This document shows positions 62,944 through 64,000 of a stretch of 64,000 nucleotides of DNA, in pieces (position 1 is the first letter of the stretch; every line of letters begins with the position of its first letter). Where the stretch lies: the NCBI RefSeq assembly GCF_030818905.1, contig NZ_JAUTAZ010000001.1:1302001-1366000 (forward strand). Reading direction: 5' to 3'. This DNA comes from Microbacterium sp. SORGH_AS_0888 (GTDB lineage Bacteria; Actinomycetota; Actinomycetes; Actinomycetales; Microbacteriaceae). The notes under the pieces were generated by a model. The model was not told where the DNA came from. It was given only the letters and a program-made list of their open reading frames with translations, and did no database searches. The position numbers and the translations under genes were made by a program.

Positions 62944-63798
62944 ATGGGTTCCGTGACCATGGCCGCGGTGGCGGCACACTTCGGGCGAGACATCGAACGC
63001 ACGCTCGCGAAGCTCCCCGGCATCGTCAATGACGCCCGCGAGCACGGCGCCGACCTCCTCGTCCTCCCGGACGCGACGCTCGGCGGCTATCTCCTGGACC
63101 TGCACCACCCGGTGGACGACGGGGACAGCATCCCGCACTCCGTCGAGCTCGACGGCCCCGAGGTCGCCGCGATCATCGACATGGCGCGCGACATGACCAT
63201 CTGCTTCGGGATCGCCGAGCAGAGTCGCAGCGACGGCGTCTGGCACCGGTACAACGCCGCGGTCTGCGTCACCGGCGATGGCGTCCTCGGGGTCCACCGC
63301 AAGGTCCATCTCCCGCTCGGCGAGTCCGAGGTCTACGAGCCCGGCACCACCTTCCAGGCGTTCGACACCCCCGTGGGCCGCATCGGGATGCTCATCGACT
63401 TCGACAAGACGTTCCCGGAGGCCGCCCGTTCCGTCGCGCTGGACGGCGCCGAGATCATCGCCTGCCTCAGCGCGTGGCCCGCCAGCGTCACGGATCGTTC
63501 CGACCGCATCCGCAACGACCGCCAGGCACACCTCTTCGACCTCTACGACTGCGCGCGCGCGGCCGAGAACCAGGTGTACCTCGTGTCCTCCAACCAGACC
63601 GGTGTCCTGGGCGGGCTGCGGTTCCTCGGTCAGGCGAAGATCGTGGACCCGGCCGGCGAGATCATCGCCAAGACGTGGGCCAAGGGCGGTCTGGCCGTCG
63701 CCACCGCCGACGTCACGGCCGACATCTCGCGCGCCCGGCGATCCCTCCACCACCTCAACCAGCGAGCCGTGCACGCCTACCGGCTCGTCCATCCCTGA
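62944..63798 (+). CDS. Nitrilase-fold protein lacking the catalytic Cys and Glu
   Basis: A 284-residue protein clearly related to the nitrilase at 60461 but with altered catalytic residues: Asp43 in LPDATLGGY for the Glu, and Asp152 in MLIDFDKTFPEAAR for the nucleophilic Cys; Lys120 in HRKVHLPLGE is kept. It is unlikely to hydrolyse nitriles by the usual thioester route. It may bind ligand or the active nitrilase as a regulatory subunit. Length and fold pattern are intact, so it is under selection. It has its own leaderless promoter. Confidence 0.9.
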   Translation: MGSVTMAAVAAHFGRDIERTLAKLPGIVNDAREHGADLLVLPDATLGGYLLDLHHPVDDGDSIPHSVELDGPEVAAIIDMARDMTICFGIAEQSRSDGVWHRYNAAVCVTGDGVLGVHRKVHLPLGESEVYEPGTTFQAFDTPVGRIGMLIDFDKTFPEAARSVALDGAEIIACLSAWPASVTDRSDRIRNDRQAHLFDLYDCARAAENQVYLVSSNQTGVLGGLRFLGQAKIVDPAGEIIAKTWAKGGLAVATADVTADISRARRSLHHLNQRAVHAYRLVHP

Positions 63799-63836
63799 GT
63801 CCAGACGCCGCGGACAGCCCCGCAGGAAGGACACCG

Positions 63837-64000
63837 ATGCGCATCGCACAGCTGACGTACTCCACCAAGCCGCGCGGCGGCGTCGTGCACACCCTCGCGC
63901 TCGCGGAGGCGCTCGCCGACCGCGGTCACGACGTCCAGGTGTGGACGCTCGGACGCGGCGCCGATACGGCCTTCTTCCGCCCCGTGGACGCGCGGGTGGA
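63837..64000 (+). CDS. MSMEG_0565-type glycosyltransferase (partial)
   Basis: The first 54 codons of a GT4-like glycosyltransferase, cut by the window end. MRIAQLTYSTKPRGGVVHTL and the GHDVQVWTLGR segment show the N-terminal nucleotide-sugar enzyme fold with the Gly-Gly loop. In other bacteria a glycosyltransferase ends the MSMEG_0565-0572 cluster, which agrees. GGAAGG is upstream. Confidence 0.85.
   Translation, partial: MRIAQLTYSTKPRGGVVHTLALAEALADRGHDVQVWTLGRGADTAFFRPVDARV

Overview
The window is 64 kb of very GC-rich DNA from an actinobacterium, most likely a member of the Microbacteriaceae such as Microbacterium. The evidence is the codon bias, the tatD-metG-rsmI/pmt block that is also found in mycobacteria, actinobacterial families (DUF2510, FHA, LRV, HspR-type operator), and many leaderless starts preceded by a TAnnnT hexamer exactly six bases upstream. 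No tRNA, rRNA, CRISPR array, prophage or insertion sequence was seen. No gene-free stretch exceeds 300 bases.

Layout. 1-5.3 kb: end of a MutY-like glycosylase gene, then tatD, metG and rsmI on the minus strand, with pmt divergent. 5.3-28.6 kb: a long plus-strand phospho-signalling and envelope locus. It holds four FHA proteins, one intact Ser/Thr kinase, one pseudokinase with eight DRT repeats, a PP2C phosphatase, a ~2000-residue membrane-anchored cadherin/Ig/Fn3-like protein, MoxR, DUF58 and a transglutaminase-fold protein lacking Cys and His, and two membrane proteins sharing an LRV-like domain. 28.6-33.5 kb: hrpA and a quinone oxidoreductase. 33.7-38.5 kb: flavin monooxygenase, lacI-araD, Gfo/Idh oxidoreductase and a small membrane protein. 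38.5-46.6 kb: NYN-LOTUS protein, CitMHS citrate carrier divergent from its two-component system, two DoxX paralogues around an MFS exporter, and a luciferase-like gene. 46.7-57.1 kb: Clp ATPase with a HAIR-like operator, EI24 protein, TetR and 3-hydroxyacyl-CoA dehydrogenase, MarR, acs, an RNA-type methyltransferase and small proteins. 57.4-64 kb: a Nit1C / MSMEG_0565-0572-type nitrilase cluster, cut by the window end.

How genes work together. In the 5.3-28.6 kb locus the kinase, phosphatase and FHA readers probably control assembly or activity of the giant surface protein with the MoxR-DUF58-transglutaminase module; short acidic-Thr-hydrophobic tags recur in most of the signalling proteins. 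In the last region a radical SAM enzyme, GNAT-AIRS fusion, nitrilase, flavoprotein and small proteins form one tightly overlapping operon tied in other bacteria to nitrile/cyanide nitrogen use.

Caution on sequence quality: six genes are each broken by a single-base indel (near 10490, 21478, 31978, 42477, 49478 and 59993), five of them one extra base in short G/C/T runs. Sequencing error is the simplest explanation. Three families of intergenic palindromic repeats are also described; one copy lies in frame inside hrpA.
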